Part shown: positions 7,824 through 15,608 of the stretch, in pieces
Numbering within the stretch: position 1 is the first letter of the stretch
Layout of the letters: every line of letters starts with the position of its first letter
Assembly: GCA_947369085.1 (NCBI GenBank)
Contig: CANBJR010000002.1
Span: 47,324-111,323 of the forward strand
DNA length: 64,000 bases
Source: an uncultured Clostridia bacterium
GTDB lineage: Bacteria > Bacillota > Clostridia > Oscillospirales > Acutalibacteraceae
Direction: 5' to 3'
Program-made: the position numbers and the translations under genes
The notes under the pieces: model-generated
Databases searched by the model: none
What the model was told of the DNA's origin: nothing
Seen by the model: only the letters and a program-made list of their open reading frames with translations

Positions 7824-9515
7824 TTATTTATCCATTCCGCAGGCAGTGGACTGTTCAATTAAGCATCGGTCGTGTTCAACCGCATCATAGAATCTAAAAC
7901 CTCCGCTAAAGTTATAGCAATCAAAACCGTTTCCTGCCAAAATCCGACAGGCAATATAGCTTCTCAAACCACTCTGACAATTGACATATACGGGTTTATC
8001 AGGGGCAATCTCTTTCAATCGTTCCCTAAGCTCGTCAACTGGAATGTTGCAAAAGCCCTCAAAGTGACCGCAGGCAAATTCCGCCTGAGTTCTGGTATCA
8101 AGAAGTGTAACGCTTCCGTCCCTCGGCAATTTTTTGACATCTTCCAAATGCCACTGTTTTAAAATACCGTTTTTGATATTTTCTATCATAAATCCCGCCA
8201 TATTTACAGGGTCCTTTGCAGAAGAATAGGGCGGCGCATAGGCAAGATCCAAATCTTTCAATTCGTAAGCTTTCATACCACAGTGAATTGCGGTAGCTAA
8301 CACGTCAATGCGTTTGTCCACTCCCTCATAACCCACAATCTGGGCGCCGAGCAGGCGGTAGGTGTCCTTTTCAAAAATCACCTTCATAGTCATAATCTTT
8401 CCGCCCGGATAATAACCTGCGTGGCTCATTGGCGAAAGAACAACCTTGTCAACATTCAGACCTGATTTTTGAGCACTGCTCTCGTTAATACCGGTAACAG
8501 CCGCCGTAAGGTCAAAGATTTTCAGCACAGAGCTGCCCTGACTGCCCATATATCGGCTGTCTTTGCCGCAAATGTTGTCTGCGGCAATACGTCCCTGTTT
8601 GTTGGCAGGACCTGCAAGAGAAATTATCGCGTCTTCTCCTGTAACAAAGTGTTTTACCTGAACTGCATCGCCAACAGCATAAATATCAGGAACAGAGGTT
8701 TCCATTCGGTCGTTTACCAAAATACTGCCCTTTAAGCCAAGCTCAAGGCCTGACTCTTTGGCGAGGGTACTCTCAGGTGTAACTCCGATAGCCAAAACCA
8801 CCATATCGGCGTGCAGAGGCTCGGCATCTGCCAAAAGTACGTCCACACCGTTATCTTTTTCCTCAAAGCCCTCAACGGTGTGTCCGAGCGCCAGCTTGAC
8901 CCCGTGCTTGCGCATTTCTGCATGGATAAATGAAGCCATATCGCTGTCAAATGGATTCATAAGCTGTTTTGGGCGCTGTACAATTGTAATGTCCATTCCC
9001 AACTCACGCAGATTTTCGGCGACCTCCAAACTGATAAAACCACCTCCTGCAAGCACCGCAGACTTTGGCTTATGGCTGTCAATATACTCCTTGATACGGA
9101 AAGTATCCTCAACCGTGCGCAGTGTAAACAGCTTGTCAATCCCCACACCGGGAAGCTTTGGCTGCGCAGGCTTGGCACCGGGAGATAAAATCAACTTATC
9201 ATAGGCTTCTTCAAATTCTTCACCGTTTTCCAGATTTTTAACAGAAACCGTCTTTTTTTCCTTGTTAACGGCAGTAACCTCATGGTGCACACGCATGTCC
9301 ACACGAAAACGAGCGTCAAAGCTCTCCGGTGTTTGCAGCGTCAAATCTTCTCCGTCAGAGATAACTCCGCTTATATAATACGGCAAACCGCAGTTTGCAT
9401 AGCTGACATATCCCGAGCGCTCAAAAACTACTATCTCCGCCTGTTCGTCCAGCCTGCGAATTCTTGCCGCCGCAGTTGCGCCTCCTGCAACGCCGCCTAC
9501 AATAACTACCTTCAT
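7824..9515 (-). CDS. CoA-disulfide reductase / rhodanese fusion
   Basis: 563 residues from the ATG at 9515, behind AGAGGTGA and overlapping the upstream rhodanese stop by four bases (ATGA). The N-terminal part is a pyridine-nucleotide-disulfide oxidoreductase: FAD site VIVGGVAGGATAAARIRR, the redox cysteine in SYANCGLPYY (about Cys43), an NAD(P)H site near AVLAGGGFISLEVAENL and a second FAD motif at YAVGDAV. A dimerisation domain follows, then a rhodanese domain (about 465-555) with active-site Cys in NCQSGLRS. Fused CoADR-RHD enzymes reduce CoA disulfide, CoA persulfide or polysulfide using NAD(P)H. With the upstream thioredoxin and single-domain rhodanese it forms a sulfane-sulfur or oxidative-stress operon. 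Confidence 0.9.
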   Translation of the reverse strand: MKVVIVGGVAGGATAAARIRRLDEQAEIVVFERSGYVSYANCGLPYYISGVISDGEDLTLQTPESFDARFRVDMRVHHEVTAVNKEKKTVSVKNLENGEEFEEAYDKLILSPGAKPAQPKLPGVGIDKLFTLRTVEDTFRIKEYIDSHKPKSAVLAGGGFISLEVAENLRELGMDITIVQRPKQLMNPFDSDMASFIHAEMRKHGVKLALGHTVEGFEEKDNGVDVLLADAEPLHADMVVLAIGVTPESTLAKESGLELGLKGSILVNDRMETSVPDIYAVGDAVQVKHFVTGEDAIISLAGPANKQGRIAADNICGKDSRYMGSQGSSVLKIFDLTAAVTGINESSAQKSGLNVDKVVLSPMSHAGYYPGGKIMTMKVIFEKDTYRLLGAQIVGYEGVDKRIDVLATAIHCGMKAYELKDLDLAYAPPYSSAKDPVNMAGFMIENIKNGILKQWHLEDVKKLPRDGSVTLLDTRTQAEFACGHFEGFCNIPVDELRERLKEIAPDKPVYVNCQSGLRSYIACRILAGNGFDCYNFSGGFRFYDAVEHDRCLIEQSTACGMDK

Positions 9516-9835
9516 TTCCGAGTCACCTCTCCTTTCCATGCGGATATTCCGCCTATATTTTCTACGTTTGTATAACCCGATTGTTTTAAATATGCCACCG
9601 CCTGACTGCTTCGAGCTCCGCTGTAGCAGTAAACGAATATCGGCACACTCTTATTTTTAATTATTTCAGCCGCTTTGTCAAGAGAATCCAAAGAAAGATT
9701 TTTGCTGTCTGGGACATGCCCCTCACTGTACTCCTGCTCTGTCCTTACATCAAGCAGTACTGCATCGGGTGTACCACGAAAACGCTCTACGCCCTGATTT
9801 ATATTCGGACTTTGTAAAAAATCAAAAAATCCCAT
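9512..9835 (-). CDS. single-domain rhodanese-like sulfurtransferase
   Basis: 107 residues from the ATG at 9835, which has GGAGG just upstream; the ribosome site overlaps the area after the trxA stop. The rhodanese fold spans almost the full length, with the DVRTEQEYSEGHVPDSKNL motif and catalytic Cys in VYCYSGARSSQ (about residue 77). It would carry persulfide sulfur between thiols, probably for the downstream CoADR fusion or thioredoxin. Second gene of the three-gene operon. Confidence 0.9.
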   Translation of the reverse strand: MGFFDFLQSPNINQGVERFRGTPDAVLLDVRTEQEYSEGHVPDSKNLSLDSLDKAAEIIKNKSVPIFVYCYSGARSSQAVAYLKQSGYTNVENIGGISAWKGEVTRK

Positions 9836-9849
9836 CTTTACCCCTCCAA

Positions 9850-10155
9850 TCAAAGCATTTCAATAATCTTAGCCTTGGGCATTGCACCCACAACCCGATT
9901 GACAATTTTACCGTTTTTAATCACCACCAGCGTGGGAATACTTGTGATACCGAACCTTTCAGCCAAATCAGACTGCTCATCTACGTTGACCTTACCCACG
10001 GCAATATCCGAACGCTCTGCGGCAATTTCATCCACTATAGGACTTACCATTCTGCACGGGCCGCACCACGCAGCCCAGAAGTCCAGCAATACGGGCTTTT
10101 CAGCACGCAGGACTTGGTTTTCAAAGTTTTCATTGGTGATATTGATTACAGACAT
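9850..10155 (-). CDS. trxA: thioredoxin
   Basis: 101 residues with the canonical WCGPC active site (about residues 31-35) and the cis-Pro loop SIPTLVV. A cytoplasmic dithiol reductant. It opens the operon trxA - rhodanese - CoADR/rhodanese and has a strong AGGAGG ribosome site. The next gene begins 15 bp after its stop. The promoter carries a Crp/Fnr-type palindrome. As the product is small and generic, several other thioredoxins probably exist in the genome. Confidence 0.92.
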   Translation of the reverse strand: MSVINITNENFENQVLRAEKPVLLDFWAAWCGPCRMVSPIVDEIAAERSDIAVGKVNVDEQSDLAERFGITSIPTLVVIKNGKIVNRVVGAMPKAKIIEML

Positions 10156-10187
10156 TTATTTGCCCTCCTGTTTTATTTGTTGAATTA

Positions 10188-10228
10188 ATTATATCTAAAA
10201 CAACGTGCTTTTTCCGTGACATTGTCAC
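10188..10228 (-). promoter_or_regulatory. trxA operon promoter with Crp/Fnr-type operator
   Basis: The minus strand has TATAAT (10193-10188) but no good -35 hexamer. A GTGACA-N-TGTCAC palindrome (10216-10228) is centred 29 bp upstream of the -10, which is about -41 relative to the start, the class II activator position used by Crp/Fnr proteins. Confidence 0.65.
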
Positions 10229-10240
10229 ATAAGCAAAATA

Positions 10241-10264
10241 AACAGCCGCACGTGAGCGGCTGTT
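10241..10264 (-). terminator. terminator after the dockerin gene
   Basis: AACAGCCGC pairs with GCGGCTGTT, followed on the minus strand by TATTTTGC. A second weaker hairpin (CCTGTAA...TTACAGG, about 10317-10337) lies closer to the gene. Confidence 0.65.
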
Positions 10265-10358
10265 TGAAAAAGTAATGCGTTGTCAAATTTCAATACCAAT
10301 GTTGTGCAAGAGTTAAGCCTGTAAAAAAGCTCTTACAGGGGATGATAAAACCACCGGT

Positions 10359-12230
10359 TCAACGGATGGTTTTGATTTTGTTAAAATCTTTCCAATTCTT
10401 AATATCAAAACTACAGTATCCGCTGCCGTAATCGCCATAAATATTAAGAATATGATTGATATTTCCCTGTTCTCCTACATTTTCCTGTCCGTTTTCGTTA
10501 ATTTCTCCTTTGTCCCAGCTTCCCCTTGTAATTTTGAATTCTATATTATGAGTAATATCTTTTGGAATATCAATTATTATCTCTGCTGTTGTTTCAGATG
10601 TTCTTGTTAATGAATAAGAAGTGTCGGCAGGGTTCCAATTATTAAGTTCACTTGCAAAATACAAAGTATCTGTCAGGGGGGTGTCAGGCTGCAGATTAAG
10701 CTGTACCCTTACAGCCAAATAATCACTGCACAAAAAGTTAGATGGCTTCAGACCTGTAATTGTGTTGTTATATACATTGCAATCCGTGCCGATAATATAT
10801 GCCCAGTTTTTTTCCGAGAAGCTGCCGGTATAATTGATTATATTGTCGGCTACGGTAACATTATTTGTTTCGTATGATTTGTCATACGCTAACTTTATTA
10901 TTGCATTAATATGATCAAAGTTGCTTTGGAAAGTGTTATTAATAATTTGTGAATTTTTCATACCCGAACCCGTTAAAGGGTGCGGTGCACAGTTTAAAAT
11001 GTTATTGTCAGAAAAAAGTATGTCTTCATTATAACCATATGGATACTCTGAACTGCAATAAATACCATAATTGCAATCCTCGATTGTATTTCCCGAATAC
11101 GATGCGTTTTTATTATATATACACATTATACCGTACTGAGAGTTTTTAACTGTATTATTATTGCTTTCCACATCGGTGCAGGCTTCCATATGTATTGCTC
11201 CCGATCCTTGTATATTGTAAAGTTTATTGTCAGAACAAACAATATGGTCAACCTGTGCAAATCCAAAACCTATGCCGACATTTGTGTTTATTTTTGCTCC
11301 GTAGCTGACACAATTAGTTACTTGCACATCGGAAAATCTGAAATTCGGAGTGTTTACTTCAACATTATCTCCCTCGTATTGCACAGGCCTTTCCGAAGTA
11401 TTAAATATGCAATTATCTACAATAAGACCTTTTCCGATTGAATTTGTATAAAGCTTATTATTATATTTTCTTGTTTCGGGTTCACCATCATTAAAAAGTA
11501 TTCCAAACCCCTCACTAAAGGCGCAGTTCTTAATGATTGTATTATTTGCAGCAGTATTGCAGAAAATTCTCGGACAGCTTGTATGTGCTGAAAAATTGCA
11601 GTTTTCAATTACACATCCATCGGTAAGATGCAGTCTGACATCGCCGTATCCGTATCCGTCGCCTTTCCACCAACGGAAAACATTAACATTTTTCAATGAA
11701 ACTTTGTTTCCGGTTAAAACCAGGCTTGAACTCGGCATAATTTTAAGAGTACCGTTAATTATTGGACACTTAGCCTCAGAAGTATATATGTGATATGTTT
11801 TTCCTTCCAAATCAAGCGGAACATTCTTTTTTGCGGCAGCGTCAAGCGCTTTTTGAAAAAGACGCAAGTCGTCATTTGCATCTTCGGGTACACCAAACTC
11901 ACCCGGAGTGACATATTCATTTTCAGGTGATGTCGATGACGGAATTTCAGTCGGAGGATTTTCGATTCCCGCTAAGACACTCAGTATTTTGGTGGCATCC
12001 ACAATATTTATCTTACCGTCAAGATTAAAATCTGCCAGCAATCTTTGTTCTTCGCTGAGCGTAATTGTTTCTGCCAGTGATTTTTGTATTTGTGTAGCGT
12101 CAATAACAGATAATTTATTGTCAAGGTTTACATCCCCGTTGGGGAAGTGTGAATATGAATGCGCAGAAGTTGTAATAATTGCAGATACAGCTAATAAGAA
12201 TGAAATAATAAATAAAATAGCTTTTTTCAT
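10359..12230 (-). CDS. secreted dockerin-containing right-handed beta-helix protein
   Basis: 623 residues. A signal peptide (MKKAILFIISFLLAVSAIITTSA) is followed by a type I dockerin (about 30-90) with two calcium-loop repeats, DVNLDNKLSVIDATQIQKSLA and DFNLDGKINIVDATKILSVLAG, then a Ser/Pro/Thr linker, then a long Asn-rich parallel beta-helix (about 115-500) like polysaccharide lyases and NosD-type proteins. The C-terminal 100 residues resemble an E-set/CBM20- or CBM48-like starch-binding fold (YFASELNNWNP). A dockerin implies docking onto a cohesin scaffold, as in ruminococcal cellulosomes or amylosomes; no cohesin is in the window. The exact substrate is not clear; a pectin- or starch-related glycan is possible. 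The SD (GGTG) is weak. Confidence 0.82.
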   Translation of the reverse strand: MKKAILFIISFLLAVSAIITTSAHSYSHFPNGDVNLDNKLSVIDATQIQKSLAETITLSEEQRLLADFNLDGKINIVDATKILSVLAGIENPPTEIPSSTSPENEYVTPGEFGVPEDANDDLRLFQKALDAAAKKNVPLDLEGKTYHIYTSEAKCPIINGTLKIMPSSSLVLTGNKVSLKNVNVFRWWKGDGYGYGDVRLHLTDGCVIENCNFSAHTSCPRIFCNTAANNTIIKNCAFSEGFGILFNDGEPETRKYNNKLYTNSIGKGLIVDNCIFNTSERPVQYEGDNVEVNTPNFRFSDVQVTNCVSYGAKINTNVGIGFGFAQVDHIVCSDNKLYNIQGSGAIHMEACTDVESNNNTVKNSQYGIMCIYNKNASYSGNTIEDCNYGIYCSSEYPYGYNEDILFSDNNILNCAPHPLTGSGMKNSQIINNTFQSNFDHINAIIKLAYDKSYETNNVTVADNIINYTGSFSEKNWAYIIGTDCNVYNNTITGLKPSNFLCSDYLAVRVQLNLQPDTPLTDTLYFASELNNWNPADTSYSLTRTSETTAEIIIDIPKDITHNIEFKITRGSWDKGEINENGQENVGEQGNINHILNIYGDYGSGYCSFDIKNWKDFNKIKTIR

Positions 12231-12528
12231 ATTTTTAACACCGTAAATTTATTGATAGAGATTGATATAAAAACATATGCTTTAGATTTATAAATATAGA
12301 TGCCTATGAAAATATTATATATATTTTTTGGCAAAATTGCAAGATATTAAACTGAAAAAAGGTTAATAATTTATGTAAAATCACACCTCTATACCGCTAA
12401 GTAAAAAAGTCAACCGATAAGCTGTTTTTAAACAAAAGAAAATCAGCAAAGCTTAGGATTAAGTCAAACAACTTTTCCAAAATATGAATATTTAACGCGA
12501 GAATAGAACTAAGGATAACAAAAAGAAA
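12231..12528. other. intergenic stretch with no recognised feature
   Basis: About 300 AT-rich bases between the dockerin gene and the tRNA terminator. I see no gene, no repeat copy and no promoter good enough to call. Confidence 0.5.
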
Positions 12529-12553
12529 AGACACCAACTTTTGTTGATGTCTT
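12529..12553 (-). terminator. terminator of the tRNA gene
   Basis: AAGACATCAAC, an AAAA-type loop and GTTGGTGTCTT form an 11-bp stem (one G-T), followed by TTCTTTTT on the minus strand, immediately after the tRNA 3' end. Confidence 0.75.
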
Positions 12554-12555
12554 GT

Positions 12556-12632
<77 letters not shown>

Positions 12633-12757
12633 ATATTTAAGCACTGTTTTATACAGCTTTATTATTCTACCACCATATGTGCCTTTTGTCAAGCATTATT
12701 TTTATTTTATCTCTATTTATCTAATTAATATGCTTTTACGTTCGATTTATGTGTATT

Positions 12758-12796
12758 TCACCGTATGATTTGACCCTCTTGCCCCAAAAACGGTGA
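12758..12796. promoter_or_regulatory. inverted repeat at the LytTR promoter (candidate operator)
   Basis: TCACCGT (12758-12764) and ACGGTGA (12790-12796) are perfect inverse copies 25 bp apart; the right copy overlaps the -35 box. LytTR/DUF3021 pairs usually control themselves, so this is a plausible binding site (inference). Confidence 0.45.
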
Positions 12797-12821
12797 CAAA
12801 GTTTTTGTTTGATAGTATAAT
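12793..12821 (+). promoter_or_regulatory. promoter of the LytTR-DUF3021 operon
   Basis: GTGACA (12793-12798) and TATAAT (12816-12821) with a 17-bp spacer, 28 bp before the start codon. Confidence 0.65.
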
Positions 12822-12849
12822 CGCATTGTACCCGAAAGGAGTGGTTAAA

Positions 12850-13284
12850 TTGAGGGTAGAACTCAAAATTTCAAAAGACATTAAACAAACCTATGCAGTC
12901 ATCTATTCCGACGCTCTCACCGACGAAATTACCTCGGCGGTTATGTACCTTGAGAACACCGATAAAATCATCACGGGCGAGGACAACGGCAAAATTGCTG
13001 TGCTTAAACCGTCGGAAATTTATATGGTCAGGGTTGAAAACGAGCACACTGTTATCTACAGTAAAGACAAGAAATTTTTTTCGCCTAAGCGATTGTATCA
13101 GATAGAAAATCAGCTTGGCAAGGGATTTATGAAAATTTCAAAATCAACCGTCATAAACCTAAAACATATAAAATGCGTTGAACCGTCATTCAAGGGTATG
13201 ATGAGCCTTGTTATGAAAAACGGCTTAACCGACTGGATTTCTCGCAAATACCTGCCCGACTTCAAAAAATATCTTGGCATTTAA
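12850..13284 (+). CDS. LytTR-family DNA-binding regulator
   Basis: 144 residues from a TTG start behind AAGGAG; the frame extends upstream into the promoter, so the TTG is the only sensible start. There is no response-regulator receiver domain: a short N-terminal region (1-45) precedes the LytTR domain (about 50-143), recognisable from VLKPSEIYMVRVENEHTVIYSKDKKFFS, KGFMKISKSTVINLKHIKCVEP and ISRKYLPDFKKYL. The next gene, a DUF3021 membrane protein, begins 13 bp after the stop. In this widespread two-gene arrangement the membrane protein is thought to restrain or inform the regulator. Targets are unknown beyond probable self-control. Confidence 0.88.
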   Translation: MRVELKISKDIKQTYAVIYSDALTDEITSAVMYLENTDKIITGEDNGKIAVLKPSEIYMVRVENEHTVIYSKDKKFFSPKRLYQIENQLGKGFMKISKSTVINLKHIKCVEPSFKGMMSLVMKNGLTDWISRKYLPDFKKYLGI

Positions 13285-13297
13285 GGAGGATTTTATT

Positions 13298-13732
13298 ATG
13301 AGAAATGTTATAAAATCAATAGCATTAGGCATAAGCTGGGGATTTACCGTTTTTGTTGCTTATCTTACAATCGAGGTAATTATCAGCGGTGATTTTCTTG
13401 CAAACATTGCACCCGACGTTTTTATTAAATACGTAATCTGTTCAGCCGTAACAGGCCTTGGATTTTCCGTTCCGTCGCTTATTTATTACAACGAGAGCAT
13501 TTCAAAAGTCTTGCAGGTAATTTTCCACCTAGGCATAGGCTTTGCAATCTACCTGCCTGTTGCGTTTTTTGCAGGCTGGATTCCTACGGAATTCGGAATT
13601 TTACCCGTTGTAATTTCACTGGCTATTTCGGTCGTATTTTCTTTGCTCGTATGGCTCTGCTTTTCTCTGTATTACAAAAAACAGGCTGAAAATATTAATA
13701 AAAAAATCTTTGAAAAGCAGGGCAGAAATTAA
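13298..13732 (+). CDS. DUF3021 family membrane protein
   Basis: 144 residues, four predicted membrane helices (about 8-28, 42-62, 72-95, 100-125) and a basic cytoplasmic tail. Its ribosome site AAGGAGG is strong. Size, topology and position directly behind a stand-alone LytTR regulator identify it as DUF3021, the membrane partner of such regulators. The signal it senses is unknown. Confidence 0.82.
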   Translation: MRNVIKSIALGISWGFTVFVAYLTIEVIISGDFLANIAPDVFIKYVICSAVTGLGFSVPSLIYYNESISKVLQVIFHLGIGFAIYLPVAFFAGWIPTEFGILPVVISLAISVVFSLLVWLCFSLYYKKQAENINKKIFEKQGRN

Positions 13733-13762
13733 TCGCTGTCCTACCTAAAATCAGGTTTTCTG

Positions 13763-13791
13763 TTGACATTTTATAAAACGCAATATACAAT
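13763..13791 (+). promoter_or_regulatory. promoter of the GNAT gene
   Basis: TTGACA (13763-13768) and TACAAT (13786-13791) with 17 bp between, 43 bp upstream of the ATG. Confidence 0.7.
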
Positions 13792-13834
13792 TAAATCATT
13801 AGTTAATACGGAAAATTTTAGGAGTTTTTTAATT

Positions 13835-14809
13835 ATGAAGTACACCTTTTCGTTTTACACCAAAGATGATTTTGAAGAGATAGAAAGTCTGATACTGAAT
13901 TCTTACGAGTGGGATTATCCGATATTCGGACTAAGCCGAATGGAATTCAGCAACGGTCTGCACCCCAAATTTTTGAAATATTCAGATGTATGGGAGCGTA
14001 CTGTCGGAGTTTACAGAGAAAACGGAAAAATCGTTGCCTGCGCTTTAAACGAGGGCAATGATGACGGATCGGTATTCTTTCTCTTTGATACAAAGGAAAG
14101 GGCGAGTGAGCCTGACTTGCTTTCAGAAATGATATTCTTTGCAAAAACAACGATGTCCTGCGTAAAAGATAAGAACAAAATCAAAAGACAGGTTTCTCTG
14201 TTTATTCCTCAGTGGAACAAAGCATTGGAGAAGATTGCTTTAGATAAGGGCTTTAAGAAGGATTGGCAGGAAAGAATTTTAATCAGAGATTTTAACGCAA
14301 GCAGATTTGATGTTAGTCTGCCCGACGGGTATTCGTTTGCAGACGGAACAGTCACACCGCCGTTCTATCTGGCAAATGTCCATATGGCGGCATTTAATTA
14401 CAGCATAGACAGTGTGCCGGATTGTGCTTCTGCCTTTGCCGATATGCGAAAACAAAAGCATTACAATCCAAAGCTTGATTTATGCGTGCTTGACAAGCAG
14501 AAACGACCTGTTGCTATGGCTAACATCTGGTGTAATGAAAAAATGCCGTACTGCGAGTTGGAGCCGCTCGGCGTAGCTTGGTGGGAGCGCAGAAAGGGCA
14601 TTGCAACAGCAATACTGAACGAAGCCGCAAACAGGGTGATGGAGCTTTACCCTCAATGCAATGGGATGACGGGCGGCGACCAGCCGTTTTATGAAAAACT
14701 CGGCTTTAGGGAAAAGGCTGTTATTCCTATATACAAATGGGAAGCAGAAATATATCCGTCATGGGATGAAAAATCTAAGGATACAGATTATCAGACTATT
14801 GCAAGATAG
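13835..14809 (+). CDS. GNAT-family N-acetyltransferase
   Basis: 324 residues from the ATG behind TAGGAG; upstream codons in the frame overlap the promoter and are not translated. The C-terminal half holds a GNAT fold with the acetyl-CoA loop WWERRKGIATAILNEA (about 253-268) and the closing YEKLGF motif (about 292-297). The N-terminal half looks like a second, degenerate acetyltransferase-like domain. The acceptor cannot be named; tandem-GNAT proteins in Firmicutes include aminoglycoside-like and small-molecule acetyltransferases. It stands alone. Confidence 0.85.
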   Translation: MKYTFSFYTKDDFEEIESLILNSYEWDYPIFGLSRMEFSNGLHPKFLKYSDVWERTVGVYRENGKIVACALNEGNDDGSVFFLFDTKERASEPDLLSEMIFFAKTTMSCVKDKNKIKRQVSLFIPQWNKALEKIALDKGFKKDWQERILIRDFNASRFDVSLPDGYSFADGTVTPPFYLANVHMAAFNYSIDSVPDCASAFADMRKQKHYNPKLDLCVLDKQKRPVAMANIWCNEKMPYCELEPLGVAWWERRKGIATAILNEAANRVMELYPQCNGMTGGDQPFYEKLGFREKAVIPIYKWEAEIYPSWDEKSKDTDYQTIAR

Positions 14810-14825
14810 TCAATTCAGAGATATA

Positions 14826-14854
14826 TTGACAAATGCAGTTATGTAATATAAAAT
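14826..14854 (+). promoter_or_regulatory. promoter of the RNHCP leader transcript
   Basis: TTGACA (14826-14831) and TAAAAT (14849-14854), spacer 17 bp, giving a 5' leader of about 160 nt before the RNHCP gene. Confidence 0.65.
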
Positions 14855-14902
14855 AAAATTGGTCATAGAAATGGCTAATAATGAGGAAAGGAGATTGATT
14901 GT

Positions 14903-14959
14903 TTGACTAATATGAATAATAATGTGATTGCAGCAAATCGGGAGGTTTGCCTGTACTAA
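14903..14959 (+). CDS. putative leader peptide upstream of the RNHCP gene
   Basis: An 18-codon ORF (TTG start behind AAAGGAG; an in-frame ATG at 14912 also works) encoding MTNMNNNVIAANREVCLY. Its last six sense codons lie on the 5' arm of a perfect 10-bp hairpin (14940-14975). A ribosome at its stop would cover that arm and free the other arm. Such an arrangement is typical of translational attenuation; function here is inference. Confidence 0.45.
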   Translation: MTNMNNNVIAANREVCLY

Positions 14960-14975
14960 TCACTTCAAACCTCCC
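14940..14975 (+). promoter_or_regulatory. leader hairpin with anti-Shine-Dalgarno arm
   Basis: GGGAGGTTTG and CAAACCTCCC form a perfect 10-bp stem with a 16-nt loop. No U-run follows, so it is not a terminator. The CCTCC of the 3' arm is complementary to the GGAGG ribosome site of the RNHCP gene at about 15009-15013, so opening the hairpin could mask that site. Confidence 0.5.
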
Positions 14976-15020
14976 AAAGCATATTACTATAAATTATTAT
15001 TGCTTTTAGGAGGAACCTCT

Positions 15021-15449
15021 GTGAACAGAGAAAACAAAAGATTGAAATATACAAAGGGATACTACAAAAATCACGCTTGCAACGACACCTTTACCTGTAA
15101 GGTGTGCGGCAGACTTATGACGCCCGAAGGTGCAGGCAGTGAGCATAGAAACCACTGCAATAATTGCCTTTCAAGCTTGCACGTTGACAACGAGCCCGGC
15201 GACCGCGAATCGAGCTGCGGCGGAATTATGGAACCTATCGGAGTATGGGTACGAAAAAACGGAGAGTGGGCTGTCATCCACCGTTGCAAACGCTGCGGCA
15301 AGCTGAGTTCAAATCGAAGCGCAGCTGATGACAACCCTATGAAGCTTATGTCCATTGCATTAAAACCATTGTGTGAGCCGCCGTTTCCGCTTGAACGTAT
15401 AGAGGAAATGACCACTTTAATGGGCGGTGACGGAAGTATTCTTAAATAA
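15021..15449 (+). CDS. RNHCP-domain zinc-ribbon protein
   Basis: 142 residues from a GTG start behind TAGGAGG; the longer frame overlaps the leader ORF. It has a first zinc knuckle CKVCG, the name-giving RNH-C motif (HRNHCNNCLSSLH) and a further pair (HRCKRCG), so it should bind zinc. The family is short and uncharacterised, seen in many bacteria. The gene is monocistronic, with a structured leader and a strong terminator. I do not propose a function; the zinc ribbons suggest nucleic-acid binding. Confidence 0.85.
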   Translation: MNRENKRLKYTKGYYKNHACNDTFTCKVCGRLMTPEGAGSEHRNHCNNCLSSLHVDNEPGDRESSCGGIMEPIGVWVRKNGEWAVIHRCKRCGKLSSNRSAADDNPMKLMSIALKPLCEPPFPLERIEEMTTLMGGDGSILK

Positions 15450-15465
15450 ATTTCAGATTAACTTT

Positions 15466-15489
15466 GGCGTCTGTCTTGTGGCAGACGCC
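15466..15489 (+). terminator. terminator of the RNHCP gene
   Basis: GGCGTCTG and CAGACGCC pair over an 8-nt loop, followed by GTAATTTTTTT. Confidence 0.85.
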
Positions 15490-15518
15490 GTAATTTTTTT
15501 ACAAATATAAGGTTATTA

Positions 15519-15547
15519 TTGCATTTTTTTCCTTAAATTGGTATAAT
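15519..15547 (+). promoter_or_regulatory. promoter of metG
   Basis: TTGCAT (15519-15524) and TATAAT (15542-15547), spacer 17 bp; the leader of about 55 nt is too short for a T-box. Confidence 0.65.
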
Positions 15548-15608
15548 AAAATTTATACAAGGCATCATAAATGCTTTGATAAAGCTCATTTGCTTAGGAG
15601 GATACATT

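Noticed and set aside
12793..12849. Longer N terminus of the LytTR protein
   Set aside because: The extension starts inside the -35 box and has no ribosome site; the TTG at 12850 is behind AAGGAG.
15490..15608. T-box riboswitch before metG
   Set aside because: The leader from the likely promoter is only about 55 nt, too short, and no T-box sequence (TGGNACCGCG) is present.
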